A stretch of 47,887 bases of DNA, taken from assembly GCF_003285015.1 (NCBI RefSeq), contig NZ_QMFB01000052.1, positions 1 to 47,887 on the forward strand. The letters run 5' to 3'. The notes beneath the pieces were generated by a model, which saw nothing but the letters and a program-made list of their open reading frames with translations, ran no database searches and was not told where the DNA came from. Position 1 is the first letter of the stretch. Each line of letters begins with the position of its first letter. The position numbers and the translations under genes are program-made. The DNA is from Paenibacillus contaminans (lineage in GTDB: Bacteria > Bacillota > Bacilli > Paenibacillales > NBRC-103111). Shown piece by piece: positions 24,701 to 31,456 of this stretch.

Positions 24701-27234
24701 TCAAATGGGCGCTGCAGGCCGCGGGACTGGTGCTGGGGCCCGAAACGCTCGGGCTTGGAACGGCGTTCGCGTTCTGGCTGAGCGGTTTGCTCGCCGAAAA
24801 TGTGCTAGACTCGATGGTCGAAAGCGAACTGAACGAATTGGAAAAGTATTTGAACATGCAATCGTGCAAGGTGAAGCCGGTGCCTCCTAAGAAAAAACCG
24901 CAGGCGGATCCGAAATATATTTGGGATCCGAGCGGGTACGTTTACGAGGGGATTCCCGATAATCGCGTGCAGGACGTAACAGCGACGGCGCTCGAGCAGG
25001 ATCCGGTTACGGGCGAGTGGCATGTTTGGGATGCCGAGTGGTACGGTCAGTCGAATCCGCAGCTTACGAATGCCGATGGCCGGTACGGCTGGGACGTGCC
25101 GCAGGGCAGATGGCAGGTTATGTACGAGAAGGAAGGGTACGAGACGGCGTACAGCCATGAAATGGAGGTGCCGCCGCCTCATTTCGACGTAAACATCCCG
25201 CTCGTTTCCTACCGGGCTCCGGAAGTCGAGTATGCCATAGCGCAGCCGGGCGGTACGTCGGTCGATATTTATTTCTCAAAGCCGGTATCGGTGGACGATC
25301 TGGCACCGGATAGCATTACGGTCGTCCGGGGAGGCGAAACGGTAACCGGTGGCGTATACGGCATCGATCCGGTCACGGTTAACGGCCGTTCGCTTGCCCA
25401 AGGAATCCGCTTCTTGCCGGAAGCGCCGCTTGAGACAGGTCAAACTTACGAGCTGACCGTAAGCCGCTCGATCGCCAGCTATGCGGGGATACCGCTTGCG
25501 GCGGATGTCCGGCGCAGCGTGCTCGTGACGGACGAAGACAGGCAAGCGCCGTCCGACGTATCGGGCGTGCTGGATGGAATCGCCGGCCATGACATGACCT
25601 TGGCTTGGAACGATCCGCGCGATCCGGATTTTGATAAAGTGCGCGTGTACTACAAGAAGTCGTCCGATCCGGACTACGGGACTCCGATAGAAGTATCCGG
25701 CGGGACGAAATGGGCTATGATCGGCGATCTGCATGAGGGTTTTGCGTACCAGTTCCGTCTGGCGGCCGTCGACAGCAGCGGCAACGAATCCGCCGGTGTA
25801 ACGCTTAACCGGACGATCGGAGCTTCCGAATCCGTCGACAATACTCCGCCGCTGCCAGTGCTTGACCTGAAGGCTGCAGGGACGGAGGCCGACCTTATCC
25901 GGCTGGCATGGACCGATCCGGCAGCGCCTGATCTCGCGAAGGTGAAGCTTGCCTGGAAACCGGCGAACGGCTCCGGTTCGGCGCAGACGGCGCAAGTGGA
26001 GCCGAGTGTCGGAACGTATACGATTACGGGGCTCTCTGCAGATACCGTATACGAGATCCGATTGACCTCGACGGATAAGAGCGGAAATGAATCGGTCGCA
26101 GTAACGATTACGGCGCAGACGAAAACCGCTCAGCCGAAGCCAGATCCGGGTAACGGTACAGGCGGAGGAGGAACAGGGGGAGGAGGGACCGGCGGCACTG
26201 GCAGTACCGGCGGTGGCGGCGGATCCCAGCCGAATACCCCCAAACCGCCTGCCCGTATCGAGTGGGCCATTGACGAGAAGGGCGGAACATTCTCCGCTTA
26301 CGATGGCATGTTGGAGTTGGCAGTGAAGGAAGGTGCCGTGTCGGCGGGCGGGAAGCTGACCGTTACGAAGAGCGGCGATTCGGCGTCGAAACCGGGCTCC
26401 GGTTACACGGCGATGTCGCCCGTTTACGGGCTGGATTTCGGAAGCTTTACGGCCAAACGGCCGGTCACGCTTTTGATCGATTACGATGCCGCCTTAGCGA
26501 AAGGATGGAACGTCGAGCGGCTCGGCATTTACAGGCAGGACGAAAGACAGCCGTCCGGTTGGACTTATGTCGGAGGCGTCGTCGAGCCGAAGGAGCATCG
26601 CGTTCGGACCGATATTTCGGAAGCGGGACAATACGCCGTTTTGCTGTACGATCGCCCGTTTGGCGATTTGCAAGGACACTGGAGCGTTTCGGAAGTCGAA
26701 GTGCTCGTCAGCCGTCATCTGGTGGACGGCGTATCGCCGGACCGGTTCGAGCCGGATCGCTCCATTACCCGCGCGGAAATGACGAAGCTGCTTGTCGAGA
26801 CGCTGGTCGGCGCCGGATTGCTGAAGCTTGAGGCTCCGGGGACCCCGTCCTTCCGCGATGTCGCGGCAAACGAGTGGTATTATGCTTACGTCGAAGCCGC
26901 AGCGCGCGCCGGAATAGCGGAGGGCGCGGACGGACAGTTCCGTCCGGGCGATGATGTGACCCGCGAGGAGATCGCGATGCTGGTCCTGCGCACCGCCGAA
27001 AAGCTTTCGGGAGGCAAGCCGCAGCCCGAAGCGAACGACGCTTTGCTGGAAAAGTTCGACGACTATCCGGCGATTTCGGGATGGGCGAGAGCCGGAATGG
27101 CGAAGGCCGTGGGCATGGGACTTTTGCAAGGAGTGTCGGAAAAAGAGATTCAGCCACAGGCTGAAGCAACCCGGGCTCAAGCGGTCGTCCTTATCTGGCG
27201 AATGCTGCATCACTATAAGAGGATTAGCGAGTAA
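15766..27234 (+). CDS. giant SLH-anchored secreted protein with pseudo-subtilase, 3822 aa
   Basis: GTG 15766 has AAAGAGGAG six bases upstream; an earlier ATG 15739 has none. A signal peptide spans about 1-35. Residues about 100-395 are a subtilisin (S8) domain whose catalytic Asp, His and Ser sites read AGG (A139), SGTH (S185) and GTA (A348), and whose oxyanion Asn is D282. Then follow FN3 (about 401-494), seven TolB-like propeller repeats (about 498-899), two FN3 (905-1095), seven more propeller repeats (1097-1490), FN3 (1497-1589), carboxypeptidase-regulatory/CNA-B-like modules (about 1700-2245), a DUF11-like module (2441-2565) and a helical segment with a hydrophobic core (about 2889-3038). 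A beta module (3054-3142), an Ig-like module, two FN3 (3262-3455), a Gly-rich linker (about 3460-3495) and a ZU5-like module come next, and three SLH domains (about 3631-3822) end the protein. The SLH domains would bind pyruvylated cell-wall polymer. I infer a cell-surface adhesin or binding platform. Domain limits are approximate. Confidence 0.85.
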   Translation: MIPSRWKSRKVKIAIHMCMIFLLIFGAVTPAMQASPGLPGGGGEGGLLQKLLSDVQSGAFGDGAVSTAGAGDETVHSYPVAVMGDGSVTDAVYGLLASQPDDPMYAQQWALGAVEAEAAWDTVGTATYSPAPVVVAVIAGGFDAGHPDLAGKLYPAIDCTGSGETPCGGSEEGILADGEADDAESGTHAAGIIAAIANNGIGMAGAAGTLPVSILPVHTAADELNVAAAAEKALDWSGPSGERVSVIYIGYGFRSTYAPSYMSAVLLEAHAKGITVVTGAGDDGLPVRNGGEDAFYPAALPNVISVGAVNQASAPLPGSNPGADVQAPGEQILGTLPGGQYGAKTGTAAAAAYVAAASALLRSAIPSLTADEVRQAILAGTGGTWSMNRALLAVVPDRNDKTPPVWPSGSALHPAEAGHQTVRLEWPAAGGETGLVRYVLIQDGRELDGFVQSPFTVRGLTPDTQYGFKVEAVDRSGNRTSDGPAVTVRTKPPIATEKISVSSGGSGSEGNSRYSSMSEDGRWVAFSSEASNLIEGDTNGKEDVFIRDRESRTTKRISAAPSGAEADGGSFAPIMSPDRRFVLFASQATNLLDTPDNNALEDLFLYDNQTGRIEKVAENVSAGYMYTYDRPYGLSENGRYVAFASYGANGVAEDENNNWDVFVKDRWNDTVTRITDRMYGSVKYPQTTRVSITPNGRFVAFTSDEAQLVPDDTNGKKDVFVYDTKSGQTERVSVSSAGEEGDSTSQNAAISADGRYVAFASYARNFIPGDDTYNQDIFVRDRVMKTTEIVSVKLSGEPSFDENDSPWISANGRWVAFHSDDELQPDAYYKNIYMHDRITRETELLSVSAAGEPGDRDSMKGVISLSGKYAAFDSLATNLLAEPEEDDYLGGIYFRELPAKEQDDRNPPDWGPGASLSASLAGGSYIALTWTPAQDEAGPVIYKVYRDGVLHDIVAGTAYLAEGLSNGTAYTFKVEPGDSSYNWSKEALSVSASTLSKRETNPPGKADDIALQPNLGSMIVRWNDPGDPDLARLQVKWRKKGADAFKEGPLLPAGMQQAQLNGLVNGTEYEVVVEGIDADGNRSTSDSVTARLPHGQQISSINLSDSGKQGNGPGTRSDISDDGRYIVFDSDSSNLVERDTNGKTDVFLYDRITDRIRLISKTAGGASANNLSFEPKISGDGRYIVFSSYADDLTADDDNGFVTDVYMYDRETDAVTKISRTATGASGDDDSFRPAISDDGSVIAFISYAKLVPGAADQTNLYLYHRESDSLSLLQLVDGTAPNADSEAPALSGNGQYVAFATEANNLDTGDTDNDKDIYLYHIPGKTAKRISSLPGEQTVFYDPAISADGRFVAFLRENYGDWENPAIYLYDRDRDETKLASRSLTGVAPDDSVGAPSISVDGRYVAYATRAADIHEADKNFVADIYVYDRQTGETKPASLTYKGGWGNGSASMPAISGDGAYIVFQSEADNLIFGDVNKTADIFLVSTQESPQEDTVPPVFPAGGSAEVKEAGAEFIALAWTPAEDDRAVAGYRIYYGDNPYESFPGTGTTGTVWGLKPGTEYVFTVKAVDAAGNESATGLTAVATTKTEIDVRLQDVRATIAKSGSGYASVGGQLAVEAEGSPGGEAAARIDYVKTDGTTDSAEVPLAASNASSPIYKVTYTVPEGVKQILSVHVSLAIGGVTAELDKVADIPVGGTLKLGVRSEDGARLKDAVLTVRDKGQNLTEEIKLSGNGVYAFEGLPAGDYEVKLRSSLGRELPLREERTYTVRQGLTEETTIHLKVFLSVAYVPGGRAEVTWTIPSDETGIAGFAVYRRTGAADPVLAGTVNDPAAVSFTDTGLLSDTQYAYYVMKKTGSGTEVPFSDEVSIRTSNLSIADPAWNVETIRVGATKHAVSGSSLQVRFRSEANRYAKMTVAYKSWFDESGKLLDEPVVRTKDVPMTPDTGIPGGYNGAFPLDEGITEVRGVNLSVTDDSGRSAERQVDGLYMQVTGTLKVNVHPIPDDFGPNDAYLTIRGQAYSTWRSVAKAGGGLEIPLPAGKNYSFTIVGSHQTVVWNKEGIAVKNGLPTEAYLEPQAKLRITVLDRSGAPLPDVKYVLRGKRGWVEQGKTGPDGIIANTKAAFVGETVTLTTDMADQPAYLPVTSSFVLDKERNETTVSPQAKPSGSLSGNVLDPQGKPTSDAVVHIYNESFRSAVNVDASGRFSLDVPAGSVTVEAVGKANANIRSKPVRLDIAEGGTVQRDVKLLNMDARVAINLYTRLPGGTWQGPLDLDWRVAIHFRIYSSHSILEYGDPARVRAQEGDTVKICADGVEAGLPKACAETVIDENKAGKIDIYLESAGSAVTGSIEKPDGLPLQPNYRGDLYRTGDNGNQRYVTTLLLNSESFKFDVSEAGAYKLYVSDNPNRPTAAQTVHFQVAAGESKALGQIRLDGSGKFAGRNGSGIQIMSGSAAPGSLVQVRATYANSGEPRGAAERAVLLVELPEGTSFVPDTVAVNGQAGPANEAGRTVEIPLGTIAANATGSIQFQLALDDAAYHTEPSVTARLRYAYEGAEREELLGAARVETVPVTIEAPSVVTGPSFKVNGKAPAGKPVTVFDGNVPLGHAVGSSSGLWHMSVQLPETGMQEHRLRAETEIGGQQLSSGDAIVKVDPEAAVLEQMSMMQANGRKVTFNPSEGQAKFPYVVVPNVPFLFELTFSQPERIRDVTVQMGQNLVSAQLVDGVYKATIATTNDIGPVWVSYRTKPKWNPDNAEKMPTEEQFRNRLPASMKDYVIDSVTVPDDLMNAVIDGTASSVKTATIKSRVSSDMNANAQFTVQRLSDYEPTSEERKQAEYSGLPAYGASVGYSKNANSLVVNFSINIPADELKGEGGFAAGLRLMEQALNGKGEEHAKVIALSAKSETIRLALRLTLDALTDHVPDVMGLIDRLKSLKDIAGASDLFKKAEELLIRAQNLCDPQASEYYTAWAEGIGRTIMIHESIKWALQAAGLVLGPETLGLGTAFAFWLSGLLAENVLDSMVESELNELEKYLNMQSCKVKPVPPKKKPQADPKYIWDPSGYVYEGIPDNRVQDVTATALEQDPVTGEWHVWDAEWYGQSNPQLTNADGRYGWDVPQGRWQVMYEKEGYETAYSHEMEVPPPHFDVNIPLVSYRAPEVEYAIAQPGGTSVDIYFSKPVSVDDLAPDSITVVRGGETVTGGVYGIDPVTVNGRSLAQGIRFLPEAPLETGQTYELTVSRSIASYAGIPLAADVRRSVLVTDEDRQAPSDVSGVLDGIAGHDMTLAWNDPRDPDFDKVRVYYKKSSDPDYGTPIEVSGGTKWAMIGDLHEGFAYQFRLAAVDSSGNESAGVTLNRTIGASESVDNTPPLPVLDLKAAGTEADLIRLAWTDPAAPDLAKVKLAWKPANGSGSAQTAQVEPSVGTYTITGLSADTVYEIRLTSTDKSGNESVAVTITAQTKTAQPKPDPGNGTGGGGTGGGGTGGTGSTGGGGGSQPNTPKPPARIEWAIDEKGGTFSAYDGMLELAVKEGAVSAGGKLTVTKSGDSASKPGSGYTAMSPVYGLDFGSFTAKRPVTLLIDYDAALAKGWNVERLGIYRQDERQPSGWTYVGGVVEPKEHRVRTDISEAGQYAVLLYDRPFGDLQGHWSVSEVEVLVSRHLVDGVSPDRFEPDRSITRAEMTKLLVETLVGAGLLKLEAPGTPSFRDVAANEWYYAYVEAAARAGIAEGADGQFRPGDDVTREEIAMLVLRTAEKLSGGKPQPEANDALLEKFDDYPAISGWARAGMAKAVGMGLLQGVSEKEIQPQAEATRAQAVVLIWRMLHHYKRISE

Positions 27235-27242
27235 CAAGCGTG

Positions 27243-27275
27243 CGCCGTCCCTTGGAGAGGGGCGGCGACTTTTCT
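27243..27275 (+). terminator. terminator of the giant SLH gene
   Basis: CGCCGTCCC (27243-27251) pairs with GGGGCGGCG (27259-27267) with one wobble, then ACTTTTCTTTG. It starts eight bases after the stop codon. Confidence 0.75.
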
Positions 27276-27444
27276 TTGCTGCGGTATCGAAGCTTTTCGG
27301 GTGGAACTTGATGACCCTCGCCCGGAACATTATCACAACCGGCTGGTCCATATGATGCTCGAGAAAAAACGGATGGCGAGCGGATGGCTTTCTTGTCGGA
27401 TCGAGTTGTTGTCATGCTGGGGAAGAGGCTGCAAGAGTTCAACA

Positions 27445-27483
27445 AAAATAACAGGCTGCCGGCGAACGGCAGCCTGTTATTTT
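27445..27483. terminator. perfect 17-bp bidirectional terminator-like hairpin
   Basis: The arms 27445-27461 and 27467-27483 are perfectly complementary over 17 bases around the loop GCGAA. The outer ends are AAAATA on the left and TATTTT on the right, so the hairpin can end transcripts from both directions. It lies between the convergent SLH gene and the SRPBCC gene, and contains the GGCTGCCG core of the repeated hairpin family. Confidence 0.75.
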
Positions 27484-27558
27484 GACGAGAAGCCCGGGGG
27501 ATCAAGTACGATAAGGTTTCTGCAAGATCCAAAGTCGGGTTGACCGCCCCATATTTCC

Positions 27559-28074
27559 TTACTTGAGCTCGTTCAGGCTCTCTGCCAGACGATCCCAAGT
27601 TTCGGTGATACCCTGCAGCATGCCCATGTCCATAACGGTTTTGAGGGCTTCCGCAGACACATATTGAGAACGGCTGATCAGCTTTGTTTTGCCGTTCAGA
27701 TCGACGAATTCCATCGCGACCTCGGTCGCCGGCAGGTCCGCGTTCTCATTGCCTTCGGCATCCGAGAAATAATCGGTGTAGGCGATCGACTCCGGCTCGA
27801 CGATTTCCTTATAAACGCCTTTGCCCCAAGATTCCATGCCGTAAAAATCGCCTTGGTTTTTGTCGATGCATTTCATGCAATAGTGCCAAACGCCGCCCGG
27901 CCGGAAATCGATGTTGCAAACCGGAAGCTCCCAGCCTTTCGGTCCCCACCAGCGCTTGAGATGCTCGGGCTCTTTGAACATCTTGAACACGAGATCCCGC
28001 GGCGCATCGAAAACGCGCTCCAGCACCAGCACCCGATCGTTCTCTACTCTTGAAACCATAGCGTTGTTAGACAT
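27559..28074 (-). CDS. SRPBCC (AHSA1/START-like) protein, 171 aa
   Basis: ATG at 28074 (reverse) is preceded by GGGAGGAAATT. The fold signature of activator-of-Hsp90/START-like proteins is clear: VFDAPRDLVFKMFKEPEHLKRWWGPKGW at the front (shown here as two joined elements), GGVWHYCM in the middle, and a long final helix TETWDRLAESLNELK. These proteins bind a hydrophobic ligand. The gene lies 36 bases after the ArsR repressor on the same strand, a pairing that is common in Bacillales and suggests that the repressor controls it. Confidence 0.85.
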   Translation of the reverse strand: MSNNAMVSRVENDRVLVLERVFDAPRDLVFKMFKEPEHLKRWWGPKGWELPVCNIDFRPGGVWHYCMKCIDKNQGDFYGMESWGKGVYKEIVEPESIAYTDYFSDAEGNENADLPATEVAMEFVDLNGKTKLISRSQYVSAEALKTVMDMGMLQGITETWDRLAESLNELK

Positions 28075-28110
28075 GTTAATTTCCTCCCAGTCGATTTGTA
28101 TGATTTGTAG

Positions 28111-28449
28111 TTATTCCTTGTCTTGTAATTTCCGCAAGTAGTCTTCCAAATTGTCGAATCTGTCTTCCATGATACGCCGAAAGGATTTCACCCAATCATC
28201 CAGCGCTTGAAAAGGCTCGGGCCTGAGCTTGTAAATCCGCCGGTTGGCTTCGGCCTTCACTTCCAATATTCCATTGTCGCTAAGCACCTTCAAATGCTTC
28301 GAGGCTTGGGGCTGGCGAAGGCCCAGCCGGTCGGCGATTTCACCGACTGTCAGGGGACCGTCGCGCAACAGTTCGACGATATCCATACGATTCGGTTCGG
28401 CCAAAGCGATCAGCGTCTTCATGTCCATGCCCGGATGCTTTCCTGACAT
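28111..28449 (-). CDS. ArsR-family winged-helix repressor, 112 aa
   Basis: The start is taken at ATG 28449 (reverse), with GAGGTGA five bases before it. GTG 28458 is possible but lies on the binding site. The winged helix is visible as LAEPNRMDIVELLRDGPLTV, GEIADRLGLRQPQASKHLKVL, and the wing NGILEVKAEANRRIYKL. No metal-binding Cys motif (CVC) is present, so it is a non-metal ArsR subtype. It heads a two-gene unit with the SRPBCC protein and very likely represses its own promoter through the palindrome at 28542-28551. Confidence 0.85.
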   Translation of the reverse strand: MSGKHPGMDMKTLIALAEPNRMDIVELLRDGPLTVGEIADRLGLRQPQASKHLKVLSDNGILEVKAEANRRIYKLRPEPFQALDDWVKSFRRIMEDRFDNLEDYLRKLQDKE

Positions 28450-28527
28450 GTCGCTCACCTCATCAAGTAATGGTCACTCGGTATATTCCCATCTCCTTCC
28501 TCAGTATGTTATCCTCTTGATGAGTTA

Positions 28528-28557
28528 AATATACACCAAAAGGAATATTCCTGTAAA
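28528..28557 (-). promoter_or_regulatory. promoter with palindromic operator for ArsR unit
   Basis: On the minus strand, TTTACA (28557-28552) and TATATT (28533-28528) stand 18 bases apart. The perfect palindrome GGAATATTCC (28542-28551) fills the spacer, with a second half-copy GGAATATT just outside. A repressor bound there would block RNA polymerase, the usual arrangement for ArsR autoregulation. Confidence 0.7.
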
Positions 28558-28567
28558 GGAATATTTT

Positions 28568-28605
28568 AAAAAAATGACACCGGTTCCTGAGCGGCGCCGG
28601 TGCCA
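28568..28605 (-). terminator. terminator of the secDF gene
   Basis: Read on the minus strand, TGGCACCGG pairs with CCGGTGTCA (one wobble) and is followed by a run of T residues. It lies 42 bases after the secDF stop codon and separates it from the ArsR promoter. Confidence 0.7.
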
Positions 28606-28646
28606 TTCTTCTAACGTTAAATCGTCCGCATACGCGGTGAATAACC

Positions 28647-30776
28647 CTATTGCCGAATTCGCATTTTACGCGCATAAAACATCAGCCAGATTTGGGAAGC
28701 GATAAAGATGGACGAGTAAGCGCCGCAAACGAGTCCGAACAATAGGGCGAGCGAGAAAAGCCGAATGCCGTCTCCGGCCAGCCACAACAAGGCGAGCGCC
28801 GAAATCATGACGGTTAATACCGTATAAAGAGAACGTCTCATCGTTTGCCAAAGGCTTGCGTTCACGACCGCCGCCAGTTCATGCAGCGATGACAGGGCGG
28901 CTCCCTTCAAATTCGTCCGAATCCGGTCGAAAATCACGATCGTATCGTTCAAGGAATATCCTACGACGGTCAAAATAGCGGCGATAAACGTAATGTCGAT
29001 CTCCAGCCGGAACACGGAAAAAAGAGCGACCGGAATCAAAATATCGTGAAGCAAAGCGATGATGCAGGCAATCCCCATCAACAGCTGAAAACGAATTGCC
29101 GTATACAGCACGATTCCTGCCGATGCGATAACGATGGCGTAACCTGCTTTTCGCACCATTTCTTTTGCGATCATCGCGTCTACTGTGACTTCCTCCGCAC
29201 TGACTTGGCCGCCATAAACGTCCTTCAGCTTGCTTTCGACCAAATGCAGCTCTTCAGCAGGGATCGGTTTGCTAAAGGTCGTCGCGGCGGAAAAACCGTC
29301 ATTGCCGACCTTAACGACCGGCTTCATCCCGACGGAGGGCAGCTGCTCCTGAATGATTTCGGTTATCTCGTCCGTTTCAAAAGCGCGCCCCACATGGATA
29401 TCCAGTCTCGTCCCCGATTGAAAATCGACACCTAGATTCAACCCCTTGATCATGACGACCAGCAAGCCGGCTATAAGAATGGCGGTTGAGCAAGAAAGAA
29501 ACCATTTCTTGTTCCTCGCGATATCGAACGGCGGCTTCCAAGTCCCGTTCGGGTTGCGATCCTTCCGGATACCGAACCACGATGCATTCGGAAACGCATT
29601 GTCCTTAATAAGCAGCCAGATCATAAAGCGGGACCCGAACACATTGGTCAGCAAGCTGACGATTATCGTCATTATCAGTACGATCGCAAAGCTTTTTATG
29701 GAGCTCGTACCGAACATCGTCAGCACCCAGGCTGCAATCAGCGTCGTCATATGCGAATCCACAATCGTCGAAAAGGAAGCGCGCGCCCCGCTGCGAAAAG
29801 CGGATCGGACGCTTTTGCCGTCCTTCAGCTCTTCTTTTATTTTTTCGAACGTAATGATGTTGGCGTCCACCGCCATGCCGATCGCCAGAATGAAACCGGC
29901 AATACCGGACAATGTCAGCGCAGCTTTCATCCAAAAAAGGAGCACGAAGCAAACGTAGGCAAAGCCGATCAAGGCGATATTCGCGACGAGTCCGGGCAAA
30001 CGATAAGCAGCCAGCATAAAGACGAAAATGACCGCCGTTGCGGCGTATCCCGCAAGCAATGTCATTTGCAAAGCTTGCTCGCCGAGGCTCGCAGCGACGG
30101 AGGTGACCTGTTTTTCGATAAGCTTGGCGGGCAGCGACCCGGCGTTCAGCAGGTCCTTCAGCTCGGAGGCGGAAGCAGCCGTCTGACCGCTTATGGATGC
30201 CGTTCCGTCTGTGATTACCGTTTTGACTTCGGCTGACGAAACCTCCTTATCGTCGAGATAGATGGATATCTCTCTCCCCAAATTGTGCTGCGTGACTTCG
30301 CTTAGCTTGGATGCGTCTTGAAACTTGACGATGACCTCGGGGCGATTGAGAGAGTCGAAACCGGTACTCGCTCCGTTCGAGGCGAGATCATGTCCGTCGA
30401 GTACGATTTGGCCCGACTCGTCTTTGAAAGTCAAATTGGCGGGCCGGCCGATTAATTCGCGCAGCTTGTTCGGGTCTGCGACTCCCGCAATTTTGACGCG
30501 GATCCGGTCGGTCCCCTCGACCGTAAGCTCAGGCTCCGACACTTTCGTAATATTGACGCGTTTCTCGATCATTTTTCCCATGGCTTGGAGCAATTCGGGG
30601 GTGATTTGTTGTCCGGAATCGATGGGCTCGACCTGATACAGGATTTCGAAGCCGCCTTTAATATCAAGTCCGAGCTTGATGGAACGGGCAATCTGAGGGA
30701 CTGTCGTCAATACGAGGGTCGACAGTAATAAAAGTAGACATGTAAATGGTACGAGCGCTTTTATCATTTTGCGCAT
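28647..30776 (-). CDS. secDF: SecDF protein-export membrane protein, 709 aa
   Basis: Fused SecD-SecF, the proton-driven partner of SecYEG that helps complete export. The start at 30776 (reverse) has AAGGGAG in front. The SecD part shows the first membrane helix, then LGLDIKGGFEILYQ, and after a large extracellular domain the helices AGFILAIGMAVDANIITFEKI with the IKEEL loop. The SecF part repeats this with NLGVDFQSGTRLDI and VGYSLNDTIVIFDRIR. Twelve membrane helices are expected and the length is close to the usual 730-750. The Asp in the helix-4 motif (VDANII), needed for proton coupling, is present. The unrelated small membrane protein gene ends 27 bases upstream, so the two are probably co-transcribed. 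Confidence 0.92.
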   Translation of the reverse strand: MRKMIKALVPFTCLLLLLSTLVLTTVPQIARSIKLGLDIKGGFEILYQVEPIDSGQQITPELLQAMGKMIEKRVNITKVSEPELTVEGTDRIRVKIAGVADPNKLRELIGRPANLTFKDESGQIVLDGHDLASNGASTGFDSLNRPEVIVKFQDASKLSEVTQHNLGREISIYLDDKEVSSAEVKTVITDGTASISGQTAASASELKDLLNAGSLPAKLIEKQVTSVAASLGEQALQMTLLAGYAATAVIFVFMLAAYRLPGLVANIALIGFAYVCFVLLFWMKAALTLSGIAGFILAIGMAVDANIITFEKIKEELKDGKSVRSAFRSGARASFSTIVDSHMTTLIAAWVLTMFGTSSIKSFAIVLIMTIIVSLLTNVFGSRFMIWLLIKDNAFPNASWFGIRKDRNPNGTWKPPFDIARNKKWFLSCSTAILIAGLLVVMIKGLNLGVDFQSGTRLDIHVGRAFETDEITEIIQEQLPSVGMKPVVKVGNDGFSAATTFSKPIPAEELHLVESKLKDVYGGQVSAEEVTVDAMIAKEMVRKAGYAIVIASAGIVLYTAIRFQLLMGIACIIALLHDILIPVALFSVFRLEIDITFIAAILTVVGYSLNDTIVIFDRIRTNLKGAALSSLHELAAVVNASLWQTMRRSLYTVLTVMISALALLWLAGDGIRLFSLALLFGLVCGAYSSIFIASQIWLMFYARKMRIRQ

Positions 30777-30803
30777 GCTAAATACTCCCTTCGATCTATA
30801 GTG

Positions 30804-31160
30804 CTATAGACGGGCAGGGAGCTGCGCTATGTAGTTGGATTGGAATTTGATCGGATATAGGATCAGGAGGGTGCGGAGAGTCGGGATGGCGGACCGGAAT
30901 TGCCGGTTGATTTTGGGGCGGCGGATATAAAAGACATAGAGAAATAGATTGAAAATCAGCAGGGGCAGAACTGGAGAAGACAGGGAGCCGTTCTTGATCG
31001 AGGCGGACATGATGATCTCGCCGGTGCTGTAGTTGCCGCTGACCAGCTTGTGTTCTGCAGGAAGCGTATGATCCGGTCCTGCGTTCAGGTACAGGAAAGG
31101 GCACAAACAAGAAACGAAGAGAATGAGGGCCAGCAGCGTTACTTTTATTATTTTGCTCAT
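30804..31160 (-). CDS. small membrane protein of unknown function, 118 aa
   Basis: ATG at 31160 (reverse) has AAAGGAGGTGA seven bases upstream, an excellent site. An N-terminal hydrophobic span (KVTLLALILFVSCLCPFLYL) acts as signal or anchor, and a second one (VLPLLIFNLFLYVFYI) follows at about residue 65. Between them is a short outside loop. The C-terminal part is positively charged. I do not recognise the family. It precedes secDF on the same transcript, which hints at an export-linked role but does not prove it. Confidence 0.65.
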   Translation of the reverse strand: MSKIIKVTLLALILFVSCLCPFLYLNAGPDHTLPAEHKLVSGNYSTGEIIMSASIKNGSLSSPVLPLLIFNLFLYVFYIRRPKINRQFRSAIPTLRTLLILYPIKFQSNYIAQLPARL

Positions 31161-31190
31161 CGTGTGTTCACCTCCTTTCCGTTAGATGGG

Positions 31191-31220
31191 ATTATATCAC
31201 TGCTTGTAAATAAAGGGCAA
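31191..31220 (-). promoter_or_regulatory. sigma-A-type promoter of the small membrane protein-secDF unit
   Basis: On the minus strand, TTGCCC (31220-31215), an 18-base spacer and TATAAT (31196-31191) lie about 30 bases before the ATG. The consensus -10 and near-consensus -35 support a vegetative promoter. Confidence 0.7.
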
Positions 31221-31232
31221 TACCGCCAACGT

Positions 31233-31296
31233 ATCAACGGCGTACAAAAAAATGAAGGTTTTTACTAAAGATGCGGATGCGGCGGGCTTATATAAT
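31233..31296 (+). promoter_or_regulatory. shared 39-bp element plus TATAAT, copy 1
   Basis: Copy 1 of a 39-bp element (31233-31271), which contains GCGTACAAAAAA and ends TTTTTACTAAAGA; TATAAT begins 19 bases later (31291-31296). The copies at 36753 and 41124 match at 32 of 39 positions across all three. It lies in front of the beta-helix gene with a 160-base leader. The -35 position is occupied by the conserved element rather than by a consensus hexamer. Confidence 0.75.
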
Positions 31297-31456
31297 GGTT
31301 CTGCGAGAGTTGAAGGCTATCCGAACGGGTTAGGAGGTTGTTTTCCCTTGCGAAGTTAGAGAGCGCTTTCATTGTGTTGGCTGCGGAGCGGAATTCAAAA
31401 TTGTCGTTGACGACGGATCTGAAGATTTAATAAGGATGCGATGGGGAGGAAGCGGG

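Noticed and set aside
27301..27543. 80-aa frame after the giant gene
   Set aside because: No good start site and it runs through the bidirectional terminator hairpin, so real coding is unlikely; the first 20 codons could be a relic but cannot be supported.
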